Counted from the first letter of the stretch, positions 45,336 through 53,765 are shown. The stretch is DNA of 64,000 nt from Rhodonellum psychrophilum GCM71 = DSM 17998 (GCF_000381545.1 NZ_KB906689.1:57890-121889); one strand, 5' to 3'. Numbers and translations are program-made. Notes: generated from the sequence alone by a model not told the origin.

Positions 45336-47034
45336 GTCCTTCCATTTTACTTTGCATATTCCTCCTGCTTTTACCAAAACCATATCAGCTGTTTTGTTTA
45401 TGACCCTCTTGGTTTCCTGCCATAAAATAGAATTCAAGCCTTCCTATTCCGCCCCGGCATTCCAATACCTGAACCAGGTGATGAAAACCATTTTATTGAA
45501 TGAATTTTCAGATGGGGAAAAATTGGATTTAGCTGAGGGATGGCAATTCCATGGTTGGGACACACTAGCAGGAAAAGAACAGGCATTTCCTGATTTCTTA
45601 GTAGGAAATCCAGTGAAACTCCCGCATAGGATCACCCAGCCCAACAGCAATATTTGGTATTCCGGCGTGTTTGATCTTGCGGAAGGATATTTGAAGATAA
45701 ACGGAGATGACGGTACCCAACTTTGGTGTGATGGAGAAAGGATTTACCAAAATGAGAATCAGCTTTATCCAGTTGGGAAAATTTCTGAACAAAGTATAAA
45801 ACTGAGCATCAGGGTGATCAACAATGCCGTTTCAGGTGGTTTGAAGCAAGTCACTTGGGTGAGCCGGGGTTCATTGGAGGACTTATCCAAAAGAAAAAAA
45901 TCAGCTTATGATTCTGCCGTCCATGAAGCAAAAAAAGCTCTATGGCTAGAAAGTGATTTTCCAACGGATTGGAAAGACTATCCAATTTGGCTGACTGACC
46001 CTGTATTATTGCCCCATACAAAAAAGGACAGCTTAACCATTCGGTGGCTTGGAGAGAAAAACGCTATTTCTAAGATACATTATGGCCGTGAACCCGGTTT
46101 GATTTTACAATCGGCCAAAGCCCTTGAGAAAGATGGGATTTACACCGCAGTTGTTCCCCGCCAGAATTGCAGCTACTATTATTTTGAAATGGACAAAACA
46201 CAATCCCCGCTTTTTACAATGAAAAAAAACATTTCCCAAAAAGAGATTTCCTTTTCGGTTTGGGCTGACAGTCAGGGAGGATGGGAAACATTTAGCAGGA
46301 TCATAAACCAAATGAAAATCAACAATCCGGACTTCACCATAGGTGTTGGGGATTTAGTAGGCAATGGGGCTCAACCCTGGCAGTATATCAGATTACTTGA
46401 CTATTTGTCTAAGATACACGTTCCTCATCGTCTTTTTGCAGGAAACCATGATTATGACGGAAGTTATGATGATTGGAACCCCATTCATTTTAACCGATAC
46501 CTCAAGACGAAAAACGAGAAAACCTATTCTTTCTGGCGAGAAGGACCCTGTGCCTTTATTGCGCTTGATCCCAATGCCCATTTCCCGGTTTCGATTCCGG
46601 AATCCTCTTCCCAGTTTAATTGGTTCACCAAAACCATCCAATCAGAAAGTTGGAAAAGTGCACCATGGAAAATAGTACTGGTTCATCAACCTCCATACAG
46701 CCAAGGCTGGATAGATTATCAAGGTGAAAAAAGTATCCGGGAGCTATTAAAGCCTTTTTGGGAATCGGGATTGATTGATCTGGTCATTTCAGGTCATACC
46801 CATGATTATGAAAGATTGATAATTCCTCATGAAAAAGGAAAAACAGCCTTCGTAATCGTCGGAGGTGCGGGAGGAGGATTTGAGTCCGATGATCTGCTTG
46901 AATCTTTACCAGAGATGGACACAGTGCTAAGAACACACCATTTTGGATGGATAAAGGCGGGAGAAGAGCGTTTAGAGTTTCATGCGATGGATTTAGAAGG
47001 GAACCGTGTTGATGGTTTTACACTTTTGAAATAA
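45322..47034 (+). CDS. Metallophosphoesterase lipoprotein
   Basis: Start set at 45322 (or 45328), overlapping the phospholipase gene by 14 bp; a lipobox LLVSC follows. The 570-residue protein begins with a carbohydrate-binding-like or PA14-like beta region (WYSGVFDLAEGYLKINGDDGTQLWCDGERIY in parts, mature residues about 100-180) and ends with a calcineurin-like phosphoesterase: VWADSQG, GVGDLVGNG, GNHDYDG, VHQPPY and GHTHDYER. His-Gln replaces the usual His-His in the fourth motif. It should dephosphorylate head groups released by the phospholipase, such as phosphocholine or glycerol phosphates; this substrate is inferred from the operon. It ends 17 bp into the opposite-strand PhnZ-like gene. 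Confidence 0.85.
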   Translation: MGMPKSFHFTLHIPPAFTKTISAVLFMTLLVSCHKIEFKPSYSAPAFQYLNQVMKTILLNEFSDGEKLDLAEGWQFHGWDTLAGKEQAFPDFLVGNPVKLPHRITQPNSNIWYSGVFDLAEGYLKINGDDGTQLWCDGERIYQNENQLYPVGKISEQSIKLSIRVINNAVSGGLKQVTWVSRGSLEDLSKRKKSAYDSAVHEAKKALWLESDFPTDWKDYPIWLTDPVLLPHTKKDSLTIRWLGEKNAISKIHYGREPGLILQSAKALEKDGIYTAVVPRQNCSYYYFEMDKTQSPLFTMKKNISQKEISFSVWADSQGGWETFSRIINQMKINNPDFTIGVGDLVGNGAQPWQYIRLLDYLSKIHVPHRLFAGNHDYDGSYDDWNPIHFNRYLKTKNEKTYSFWREGPCAFIALDPNAHFPVSIPESSSQFNWFTKTIQSESWKSAPWKIVLVHQPPYSQGWIDYQGEKSIRELLKPFWESGLIDLVISGHTHDYERLIIPHEKGKTAFVIVGGAGGGFESDDLLESLPEMDTVLRTHHFGWIKAGEERLEFHAMDLEGNRVDGFTLLK

Positions 47035-47584
47035 GTGTGTAAGCCATCTTTTTATATCGATCCAGATCAGCCAAAGGCTTTTTTTCTTCCTTCGCCATTT
47101 CATCCCAGTTACGCATCTTCAGCGAAAGCTCAAACAGTTCATCATTTTCAAAATCTTCAGCTTCTTTTAAGCTCATTATCCCACCCTGATATTCAAGTGT
47201 TTGATGACTGGCATCAGAAAGCTTACTCAAATATTCTGGATATTTAAAAGTAAGGTATCTTTTGGCCTGTACATGATTTTCAACGAGTTTAGATATTTTT
47301 TCAGGAAAACCCATAGCCCGCAAAAAATCCGCCCCTATTTTTTCATGGCGCAATACGCCATATCCACCCATATTGTCAAGATTCTTTTCCAAGGCAAAAA
47401 GATGGCCGATATCATGAAAAAATGCCGCCAAAATAACCTCCTCATCGTACCCCTGATTTTCGGCAATCTGGGCAGCCTGGCTCATATGCTCGATTTGTGA
47501 TACAGGCTCCCCTATATAATCCTCCTGCCCATGCCGCTCGTAAAGAGAAAAAATCTTCTCTACCCTTTGCCATACTGTCTCCAT
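47018..47584 (-). CDS. phnZ: PhnZ-like HD-domain mixed-valent diiron oxygenase (phosphonate C-P cleavage)
   Basis: Start set at 47584 (METVWQRVEKIF), preceded by AAAGGAA. The 188-residue protein fits the phosphonate-associated HDIG family (TIGR03276). Residues line up with PhnZ: Tyr23, Glu26, His33, His57-Asp58, His61, His80, His104, Lys108 and Asp161. PhnZ cleaves (R)-1-hydroxy-2-aminoethylphosphonate with O2 to glycine and phosphate. The usual partner PhnY, a 2-oxoglutarate oxygenase that makes the substrate, is absent from the window. The gene is divergent from the phosphonatase-like operon and has a PHO-box-like promoter at 47621-47665. A TmpB-like specificity for trimethylated substrate is possible. 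Confidence 0.85.
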   Translation of the reverse strand: METVWQRVEKIFSLYERHGQEDYIGEPVSQIEHMSQAAQIAENQGYDEEVILAAFFHDIGHLFALEKNLDNMGGYGVLRHEKIGADFLRAMGFPEKISKLVENHVQAKRYLTFKYPEYLSKLSDASHQTLEYQGGIMSLKEAEDFENDELFELSLKMRNWDEMAKEEKKPLADLDRYKKMAYTLISKV

Positions 47585-47620
47585 ATTAATTTCCTTTTTA
47601 TAATCATGACGAATATAGGG

Positions 47621-47665
47621 CAAACTTATCAATGTCATGAAAAAAATATGTTAACAAATAATTAA
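47621..47665 (-). promoter_or_regulatory. PHO-box-like promoter of the phnZ-like gene
   Basis: Minus strand: TTAAT (47665-47661) and TTAAC (47654-47650) with an 11-bp period, exactly 21 bp, then TAAGTTTG (47628-47621), a perfect TAnnTTTG box. The expected start is about 30 bp before the ATG. This repeats the plan found at 37824-37879. Confidence 0.6.
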
Positions 47666-47802
47666 CCACTCATCTTTTGGTCAGCACCTTTTTAATAACT
47701 TTCAAGATTCATAAATATGAATAATAGTAGCTTAAATTAACATTAATAAAATATAATTAACAGAAGCATAACCAAAACCATGACAACCTGAAAAGTAAAA
47801 AA

Positions 47803-47819
47803 GTTTATTTTTACTAAAC
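47803..47819. promoter_or_regulatory. Inverted repeat GTTTA-N7-TAAAC upstream of the phosphonatase-like operon
   Basis: Located 64-80 bp before the ATG at 47883. The reverse complement begins GTTTAGTAAAA, which is also found at 53748-53758 next to the start of the 51915-53732 phosphoesterase gene. It may be a site for the XRE-cupin regulator encoded at 51151. Confidence 0.35.
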
Positions 47820-47882
47820 ATTATTAAATCACCGCGAAGAGTATCTTAAAATCCTGCGCAAAGGACCCATATCCCTCCCACT

Positions 47883-48638
47883 ATGATCCAGATTAATAAA
47901 ACCATAAAGCTTGCCGTTTTTGATATGGCAGGCACCACCATCAAAGACAATAGCAATGTTGCGGAAGCCTTTCAGGAAGCCTTTCTCATCCATGGATTTG
48001 GGCAGGTGACCTTGGAAGAAGCCCAGGAAAAAATGGGGTATCCCAAACCAATGGCTATTCGGGAGATATTGGGAAAACATATTTCCAATAGATTTGAGAT
48101 TAGAGATGAATTGGTGGATGCGATTCATACCAGTTTTGTCAGCAGCATGATGGCCTATTATCGGGATGCTGAAGGAATTGCTCCGATGGAAGACGCAGAG
48201 GAGGTATTCAGGGAACTTCAGGAATTAGGAATCATTATCGGTTTGGACACGGGTTTCAGCAGGGATATTACAGATGTTATCCTTGAGCGGGTCGGGTGGA
48301 AAAACACGCCGCTGTTGGACATCACAGTTTGTAGCAATGAGGTAGAAAATGGTCGGCCTTATCCCGACATGATCCATACCATGATGGAGATGTTTGATAT
48401 CGTGGATCCCCAGGAGGTCATCAAGATCGGAGATACAGAGGTAGATGTCAATCAGGGCCTTAATACAGGATGCCTGATGAGTATTGCAGTGACCACCGGA
48501 GCATTTAAAAGAGAAGAATTGTCAAAACATCATCCCACCCATATCATCAATTCATTGAAGGAGATTTTGCCTTTGGTCAAAGCTCATATTTTAGCAGTAG
48601 CAGAAAGTAATCAGAAAAATCCTGGATCCATAATTTAA
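47883..48638 (+). CDS. Phosphonatase-like HAD hydrolase
   Basis: The 251-residue protein is a HAD enzyme of the phosphonatase-like type (TIGR03351). Motif I is FDMAGTTI with nucleophile Asp14 and Ala16 in place of the usual second Asp, as in phosphonoacetaldehyde hydrolase PhnX. In the cap, MGYPKP places Lys55 where PhnX has its Schiff-base lysine (M-G-x-x-K). Motif II is LDTGFS, and motif IV is IKIGDTEVD. It should split phosphonoacetaldehyde or a close relative into an aldehyde and phosphate. It starts a + strand operon with the MFS-like carrier (5 bp away), FAD oxidoreductase and XRE-cupin gene. Confidence 0.85.
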   Translation: MIQINKTIKLAVFDMAGTTIKDNSNVAEAFQEAFLIHGFGQVTLEEAQEKMGYPKPMAIREILGKHISNRFEIRDELVDAIHTSFVSSMMAYYRDAEGIAPMEDAEEVFRELQELGIIIGLDTGFSRDITDVILERVGWKNTPLLDITVCSNEVENGRPYPDMIHTMMEMFDIVDPQEVIKIGDTEVDVNQGLNTGCLMSIAVTTGAFKREELSKHHPTHIINSLKEILPLVKAHILAVAESNQKNPGSII

Positions 48639-48643
48639 TTCTT

Positions 48644-49966
48644 ATGGTACAGATTCCATTTCTGCAAACAAAACTTAGCAAATGCAGCGATTTTACCATG
48701 AGTCTTTTTGCTGCAACGATGGCTTTTCTGACCTACAGCAGCATGTATGCCTTCAGGAAACCGTTTGCGGCAGCCACGTTTGAGGGGGAGATATTTTGGG
48801 GTTTGGATCTGAAGGTTTGGCTGATATTAGCCCAGACTTTTGGATATATGGCCAGCAAGTTTTATGGAATCAAAGTAATTTCGGAACTTAAACCTGAAAA
48901 AAGATCGGTTTCGATTCTGGCACTGATCGGGATTTCATGGTTGGGCTTATTTGGGTTTGCTGTTCTTCCCACCCCGATCAATATACTTTGCATTCTGATC
49001 AATGGCTTTCCTCTTGGCCTGATTTGGGGTTTGGTTTTTCATTATCTTGAAGGCAGACGGTTTACCGAGATGATGGGAAGCATTCTGGCGGTGAGTTTTG
49101 TTTTTTCATCCGGATTTGTCAAATCCATGGGGAAATACCTGATGGATGAATGGCAGGTTACCGAACTTTGGATGCCGTTTTTTACCGGTGGATTGTTTGT
49201 TCCGTTGTTGGTGATCACTGTCATCCTGCTGAATCAGATTCCTCCACCCAATAAAAAGGATATCGCATTGCGATCCCTCAGGACTCCCATGTCCAAAAAA
49301 GAAAGGAAGCTGTTTTTTAAAGAGTTTACACCTGGTATTATTCTATTAGTCTTGGTTTATGTGGTCCTCACAGCACTCCGCGATATCCGGGATAATTTTG
49401 CCGTGGAAATATGGGAAGCCATGAAGATTCCGGTCCATCCCGAACTGCTGACAGAGACTGAAATCCCCATTACCTTGATTTTGTTGATCATGATGGGGCT
49501 TTTGGTCCTGATCAAAAACAATAAAAAAGCGCTTTATCTTTACCATTGGATCATCATTGCAGGCATGTGCTTGGCAATCGGATCCACGGTTTTGATGCAA
49601 CTCAACATTATTCCACCTTTCCTCTGGGTGGTATTGACCGGAACAGGCATTTATATGGGTTACATCCCGTTCAATTGCCTGCTTTTTGACAGGTTGATTG
49701 CCTCTTACAAATCAGCCGGAAATGTGGGTTTTCTGATGTATCTGGCAGACAGTTTCGGCTACCTGGGCTCTGTCAGTATAGTTGCCATAAAGCAGTTTGG
49801 TATGCTTCAGGACATGAGCTGGCATCTGTTTTATACACAGGGAATCCTGATTTTACTCAGCATTGGAATGGGAATGATGCTGTTCACCTTAGGTTATTTC
49901 AAAAGAAAAGCCACAAATTTTTCCAAAAAACCAACTCCCCAGCTGGTTTTTAACCATTCAGTTTAA
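48644..49966 (+). CDS. MFS-like membrane carrier (DUF5690-type), putative phosphonate transporter
   Basis: The 440-residue protein has about twelve hydrophobic segments in two halves, with a central charged loop (PPPNKKDIALRSLRTPMSKKERK in parts, about residues 198-222). The front SLFAATMAFLTYSSMYAFRKPFAAATF and repeat-half GYIPFNCLLFDRLIASYKSAGNVGFLMYLADSFGYLGS resemble organophosphate:phosphate antiporter-type MFS proteins and the Bacteroidota DUF5690 family. It lies between the phosphonatase-like and FAD oxidoreductase genes with 5- and 20-bp gaps, so uptake of an aminophosphonate across the inner membrane is a reasonable inference. No ABC-type PhnCDE genes are in the window. Confidence 0.75.
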   Translation: MVQIPFLQTKLSKCSDFTMSLFAATMAFLTYSSMYAFRKPFAAATFEGEIFWGLDLKVWLILAQTFGYMASKFYGIKVISELKPEKRSVSILALIGISWLGLFGFAVLPTPINILCILINGFPLGLIWGLVFHYLEGRRFTEMMGSILAVSFVFSSGFVKSMGKYLMDEWQVTELWMPFFTGGLFVPLLVITVILLNQIPPPNKKDIALRSLRTPMSKKERKLFFKEFTPGIILLVLVYVVLTALRDIRDNFAVEIWEAMKIPVHPELLTETEIPITLILLIMMGLLVLIKNNKKALYLYHWIIIAGMCLAIGSTVLMQLNIIPPFLWVVLTGTGIYMGYIPFNCLLFDRLIASYKSAGNVGFLMYLADSFGYLGSVSIVAIKQFGMLQDMSWHLFYTQGILILLSIGMGMMLFTLGYFKRKATNFSKKPTPQLVFNHSV

Positions 49967-49986
49967 AAAATACAGAGAGAAATTAA

Positions 49987-51108
49987 ATGAAAAAATCAGC
50001 AATAGTTATCGGTGCAGGTATAGTCGGACTCGCCATCACAAGGGCACTTTCCAATAAAGGTTGGCACGTCAAAGTCATCGAGCGAAACCCCAAGCCTATA
50101 GGTGCTTCTATCCGCAATTTTGGGATGATCTGGCCCGTAGGTCAGCCACAGGGAGCAAGTTATGAAAGGGCAATCAGATCAAGAGAAATCTGGCAAGAAA
50201 TGAGCAAAAAGGCTGGTTTTTGGGCGGAAGAAACCGGTGCATTGCATTTGGCCTATACCGATCTTGAAAATGAAGTGGTCAGGGAATTTGTCTCTGCAAT
50301 GAGAGGCATCAAATCCGCACATCACCTTAATCCCCAACAAACCCTCCAAAAAAGTCCTGCCGCAATCGGAAAAAGCCTAAAGGGTGCTCTTTGGACCCAA
50401 GAAGAAATTATTATAGATCCCCGTGAAGCGGTTTGGCAAACTGCATCCTATCTTGAATCGTTGCCCAATATTTCCTTTGTCTATAATAAGGTTGTGAGCC
50501 AAATTGAAGGAAATAGAGTGTTTTCCGGAAAAGAAAGCTGGGAGGCTGATCTAATTATGGTCTGTAGCGGTGCGGATTTTGAAACCTTATATCCGGAAAT
50601 ATTTACCCGGACTGATATTACCAAATGCAAACTTCAGATGATGCGTCTTGTCAAACAACCCGATAACTGGCGGATCGGACCGCCACTTTGTGCGGGTTTG
50701 AGCTTTATCCATTATAAGGGTTTTGAAGTGGCCCCCTCACTTGGTAAATTGAAAGCATTTTATGAATCCCAATATCCGGATTTATTGAAAATGGGCATCC
50801 ATGTGATGGTTTCCCAAAACGGTTCGGGTCAGCTTACAATTGGAGATAGTCATGAGTACGGATTGCACCTTGACCCATTTGACAGACAGGACATCAACAT
50901 AAAAATCCTTGATTTCCTAAAAACCTTTGCTGCATTCAAAACCTGGGATCTTGAATCTTCCTGGCAGGGTATTTATCCGAAAATGAAAAACGGAGAAACA
51001 GAATTTGTCCATCATGTAGCCGATGGAACTTGGATTGTCAATGGACTCGGCGGTGCCGGAATGACCTTATCTTTTGGTTTGGGGGAAGAAGTTGTGGAAA
51101 GAATTTAA
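49987..51108 (+). CDS. FAD-dependent oxidoreductase of the phosphonate-linked family (TIGR03364)
   Basis: The 373-residue protein is a D-amino-acid-oxidase-fold flavoenzyme: GAGIVG (residues 9-14) for FAD, then the acidic strand end VIERN, IRNFGMIWPVGQPQG, and the C-terminal GLGGAGMTLSFGLGEEV. TIGR03364-type enzymes occur next to phosphonatase-like HAD proteins, and family members are known to oxidise 2-aminoethylphosphonate or its N-alkyl derivatives to phosphonoacetaldehyde. That would supply the substrate of the HAD enzyme encoded two genes upstream and replace the transaminase PhnW, which is not seen here. The exact substrate is not deducible. Confidence 0.85.
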   Translation: MKKSAIVIGAGIVGLAITRALSNKGWHVKVIERNPKPIGASIRNFGMIWPVGQPQGASYERAIRSREIWQEMSKKAGFWAEETGALHLAYTDLENEVVREFVSAMRGIKSAHHLNPQQTLQKSPAAIGKSLKGALWTQEEIIIDPREAVWQTASYLESLPNISFVYNKVVSQIEGNRVFSGKESWEADLIMVCSGADFETLYPEIFTRTDITKCKLQMMRLVKQPDNWRIGPPLCAGLSFIHYKGFEVAPSLGKLKAFYESQYPDLLKMGIHVMVSQNGSGQLTIGDSHEYGLHLDPFDRQDINIKILDFLKTFAAFKTWDLESSWQGIYPKMKNGETEFVHHVADGTWIVNGLGGAGMTLSFGLGEEVVERI

Positions 51109-51150
51109 TGAACTTTAAGTTTAAATAGTTTTTTACCGCTAATTTCCCGC

Positions 51151-51729
51151 ATGGAAAATGAAATCTTGGTTCAGATCAGCCAAAAAATCAAACTCATAAG
51201 AAAAGACAAGAACCTGACCATCCAAGAAATTGCTGACCGGGCAGGGGTTTCCAAAGGTTTGATTTCCCAAATTGAAAATTCAAGAACCATTCCTTCGCTT
51301 CTGGTACTGATGCAAATCATCAAAAGTTTGGAGGTGGATCTGAATTACTTTTTCAACAACCTGAGTTTGGATGGTAAGGAAGCGCCAATCCTTGTCCTAA
51401 GGAAGGAAGAATATGAAAAATTTGAAAAAGAACTCGCTTCGGGTTATCAATACGAAAGGATATTTACCCGGAAGATCAAATCAGGTATAGTGGACTTTGT
51501 TCTTCTTGAAATCCAACCAGGTGCGGAAAGGGAATTTGTGACCACGGATGCATTTGAATTCAAGTATATCCTTAATGGATCCGTGAAGTATGTATTCCGG
51601 AAACAAACCGTAGAACTGCATGAAGGAGACTCCATGCTTTTTGACGGTCGACTTGAGCACAACCCCGTCAATGAGGGGACAAATCCAGTGAAAATGTTGG
51701 TCGTTTATTTTTTCGAAAATAAGGAATGA
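51151..51729 (+). CDS. XRE-family regulator with cupin domain
   Basis: The 192-residue protein has an N-terminal XRE helix-turn-helix (residues about 10-65: LIRKDKNLTIQEIADRAGVSKGLISQIENSRTIPSLLVL in parts) and a C-terminal cupin (about 110-190: VLLEIQPGAEREFVTTDAFEFKYILNGSVKYVF, LHEGDSMLFDGRLEHNPVN). Such proteins sense small ligands in the cupin and control nearby catabolic genes. As the last gene of the phosphonate operon, 42 bp after the flavoenzyme, it probably responds to the phosphonate or an intermediate. Confidence 0.88.
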   Translation: MENEILVQISQKIKLIRKDKNLTIQEIADRAGVSKGLISQIENSRTIPSLLVLMQIIKSLEVDLNYFFNNLSLDGKEAPILVLRKEEYEKFEKELASGYQYERIFTRKIKSGIVDFVLLEIQPGAEREFVTTDAFEFKYILNGSVKYVFRKQTVELHEGDSMLFDGRLEHNPVNEGTNPVKMLVVYFFENKE

Positions 51730-51914
51730 GTGATGATTGGATCTATTATTCTTCAAATGATATTTAAAAGGTATTTATATGAAGGATAAATGTACTTTCT
51801 ATGCGATATTTATAATAATCCCGGAAATTTATAGGTATGCAATTTCCATGTTTATTGCCTTTCCCCATTTTGGTTTTTCTGAGAAAAACCCGATGTCTCA
51901 AACATATTTCTGTA

Positions 51915-53732
51915 TCAATCCCCGATTCGATAAAAATCCAGCAATTTCCCGCCTAAATCATAGGCTCTAAATTCTATCGTTTGACCAGCAATTTGGACAG
52001 TGCAGTAATGAAACCCCCGAAAGATTTTAGAAGTGAACCAGGTCCGGGTGGGAGCATTGTCTTCCAGATTCCCTCCTGTTCCACCTGCTTGCACATAAGT
52101 TATCCCATTTTTCAGATCAACTTTTCTGTTTTTGAGCGGAAGTGATCGCATGTAGCTATGTAGGTGTCCAAAAAACACCATTTTCACACCTGAATTTTCC
52201 ATCAGTTTGATCAGATCCTTAAGTTCAGGGTCTCCCTGATTTCCCTGACCAGCCCACGTATTTCCATAATCATCCTCATCTGCAGAATAAGGCGCATGGT
52301 GAAGCACCACAAACTTCCACTCGGCCTCACTTTTTTCCATCTCCTCGCAAAGCCAATTATACTGCTCTCCGCCTTTCTGAAGATCATTTTTGAGGTTGCT
52401 GTTCAACATCCAAAAAGAGGCATCTCCATAATCAAACCTATAGAATCCCTGATTTCCGGTTTGGGGATGATATTGATTGTACCAAAAGAGATCCTCATCC
52501 CCGTTTCCCGGAACAGTAGCAACTGGAATTCTTGAATTAAGCGGACCGATACCCTGAAAATATTCCATTGTCCATTGGAATTTCTTGTCCCGATCCCCAC
52601 CATCTGTCAAATCTCCGAGGTGAATCAAAAAATCAGGCCTTTCATCCCAAAGCATTTCTCCTACACGATGATTGATTTGTGGCCGGCTTTCCGTATCACT
52701 GATAATACCAAACATAAACGGATCACCTTTCGGCTTTGCCGTCTGAAAAGTCAGAACGGGGGACTGCAACAGCTCTCCCCTATTGGATTTCCACTCCAAC
52801 TGATAATAATAGGTCGTGGATGGTTTAAGCTTTTCCAATAGTATTTTTCGAATGGTACTGGAATCGGTTTTCAAAGTTTGGCTCCGGTCCAGAGGGACTT
52901 TTTCCCCAAAGGAAATTTTGGCTTCGGAAGGTTGGTCTGTTTCCCAAACCAGTTGTGCGGAATTTTCTTCTATATGGTTTAGATAAGGTCCGGCCATCAA
53001 ATGGAATTTGTCAGGGTACAACTTACCGGATTCAATCTGCTGCTTGATTTGTTCAAACCTCTTAAAGGCCACACCGGCATCAAAGGCATGTTCATAGATA
53101 GCCATCTGCTTAACCAAATCATGCAACAGCATATAAGGTTCAGCATCCAGCAAGGATTTCAGGTAAAGCTGTTGTACAGGATTATCAATTTTCCCATCGA
53201 CCTCCGTCAATTTCATCCCTTGATGAAAGATTTCGAAGGTTTCACCGGTATAACTGAGGACAATATGCTTCCAATATCCTTTCCAAGGTTTACTTCCATG
53301 AATCTCATATCCCCATTCTTCAGTATCTTTTTTCCCCAACAAGATCTCTTTCCCAAATACCTCCAAAGTCATTGAAACCCGATTTCCATGAGTTAACAAA
53401 AGTTCAAATCCAACGGGTTGATTGACATGATCCAAAATCAAGAATTCCAGGGCAAAGGGTTTTGAAAAGTCTATTTCAATATCCTTAAAGGGTTGGTAAA
53501 TACCAGAAATTTTGCGGTTGGTTTTGTTGGAAACAGGTGTTTCCTGATGCTGATAAAGTCTAAAATCTTCCAGAAGAACATTTTGGGACTCCGTACGGGT
53601 TTGGGCTTTTCTTGGCAAATCCCTTTGATTCCAAAACCAATACTCTTCGGCTGGCACAGAAATGCTATCCTGAACGGGATTATAGGCAAACATCTGTGTA
53701 AAAATTGTAAACATCAATAGGATCAGAGTCAT
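51915..53732 (-). CDS. Secreted metallophosphoesterase with LamG-like and FN3-like front domains; GNH motif altered
   Basis: Start placed at 53732 (MTLILLMFTIFTQMFA signal peptide); an upstream TTG start is less likely. The 605-residue protein has a concanavalin-like LamG domain (about residues 85-200), a fibronectin-III/purple acid phosphatase N-domain (about 250-335: GPYLNHIEENSAQLVWETDQPSEAKI in parts) and a calcineurin-like domain with ISDTES, GDLTDGGD, VLHHAPYSADEDD and GHLHSYMRS. The fourth-position motif reads GNGDED: Gly411 takes the place of the catalytic His of GNH(E/D), while Asn410 is kept. It may still bind two metals but protonate the leaving group differently, or be specialised. 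It is transcribed towards the XRE-cupin gene. Confidence 0.8.
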   Translation of the reverse strand: MTLILLMFTIFTQMFAYNPVQDSISVPAEEYWFWNQRDLPRKAQTRTESQNVLLEDFRLYQHQETPVSNKTNRKISGIYQPFKDIEIDFSKPFALEFLILDHVNQPVGFELLLTHGNRVSMTLEVFGKEILLGKKDTEEWGYEIHGSKPWKGYWKHIVLSYTGETFEIFHQGMKLTEVDGKIDNPVQQLYLKSLLDAEPYMLLHDLVKQMAIYEHAFDAGVAFKRFEQIKQQIESGKLYPDKFHLMAGPYLNHIEENSAQLVWETDQPSEAKISFGEKVPLDRSQTLKTDSSTIRKILLEKLKPSTTYYYQLEWKSNRGELLQSPVLTFQTAKPKGDPFMFGIISDTESRPQINHRVGEMLWDERPDFLIHLGDLTDGGDRDKKFQWTMEYFQGIGPLNSRIPVATVPGNGDEDLFWYNQYHPQTGNQGFYRFDYGDASFWMLNSNLKNDLQKGGEQYNWLCEEMEKSEAEWKFVVLHHAPYSADEDDYGNTWAGQGNQGDPELKDLIKLMENSGVKMVFFGHLHSYMRSLPLKNRKVDLKNGITYVQAGGTGGNLEDNAPTRTWFTSKIFRGFHYCTVQIAGQTIEFRAYDLGGKLLDFYRIGD

Positions 53733-53747
53733 CAGAAGTGCTTTTAT

Positions 53748-53765
53748 GTTTAGTAAAACTAAAAC
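53748..53765. promoter_or_regulatory. Second copy of the GTTTAGTAAAA motif
   Basis: GTTTAGTAAAACTAAAAC, 16 bp before the proposed phosphoesterase start at 53732. Shares its first 11 bases with the reverse complement of 47803-47819. Confidence 0.3.

Noticed and set aside
47735..47882. TTAAC pair upstream of the phosphonatase-like operon as a PHO box
   Set aside because: Half-sites are 20 bp apart and no -7 box follows at 21 bp; the stronger nearby site points to the phnZ-like gene.
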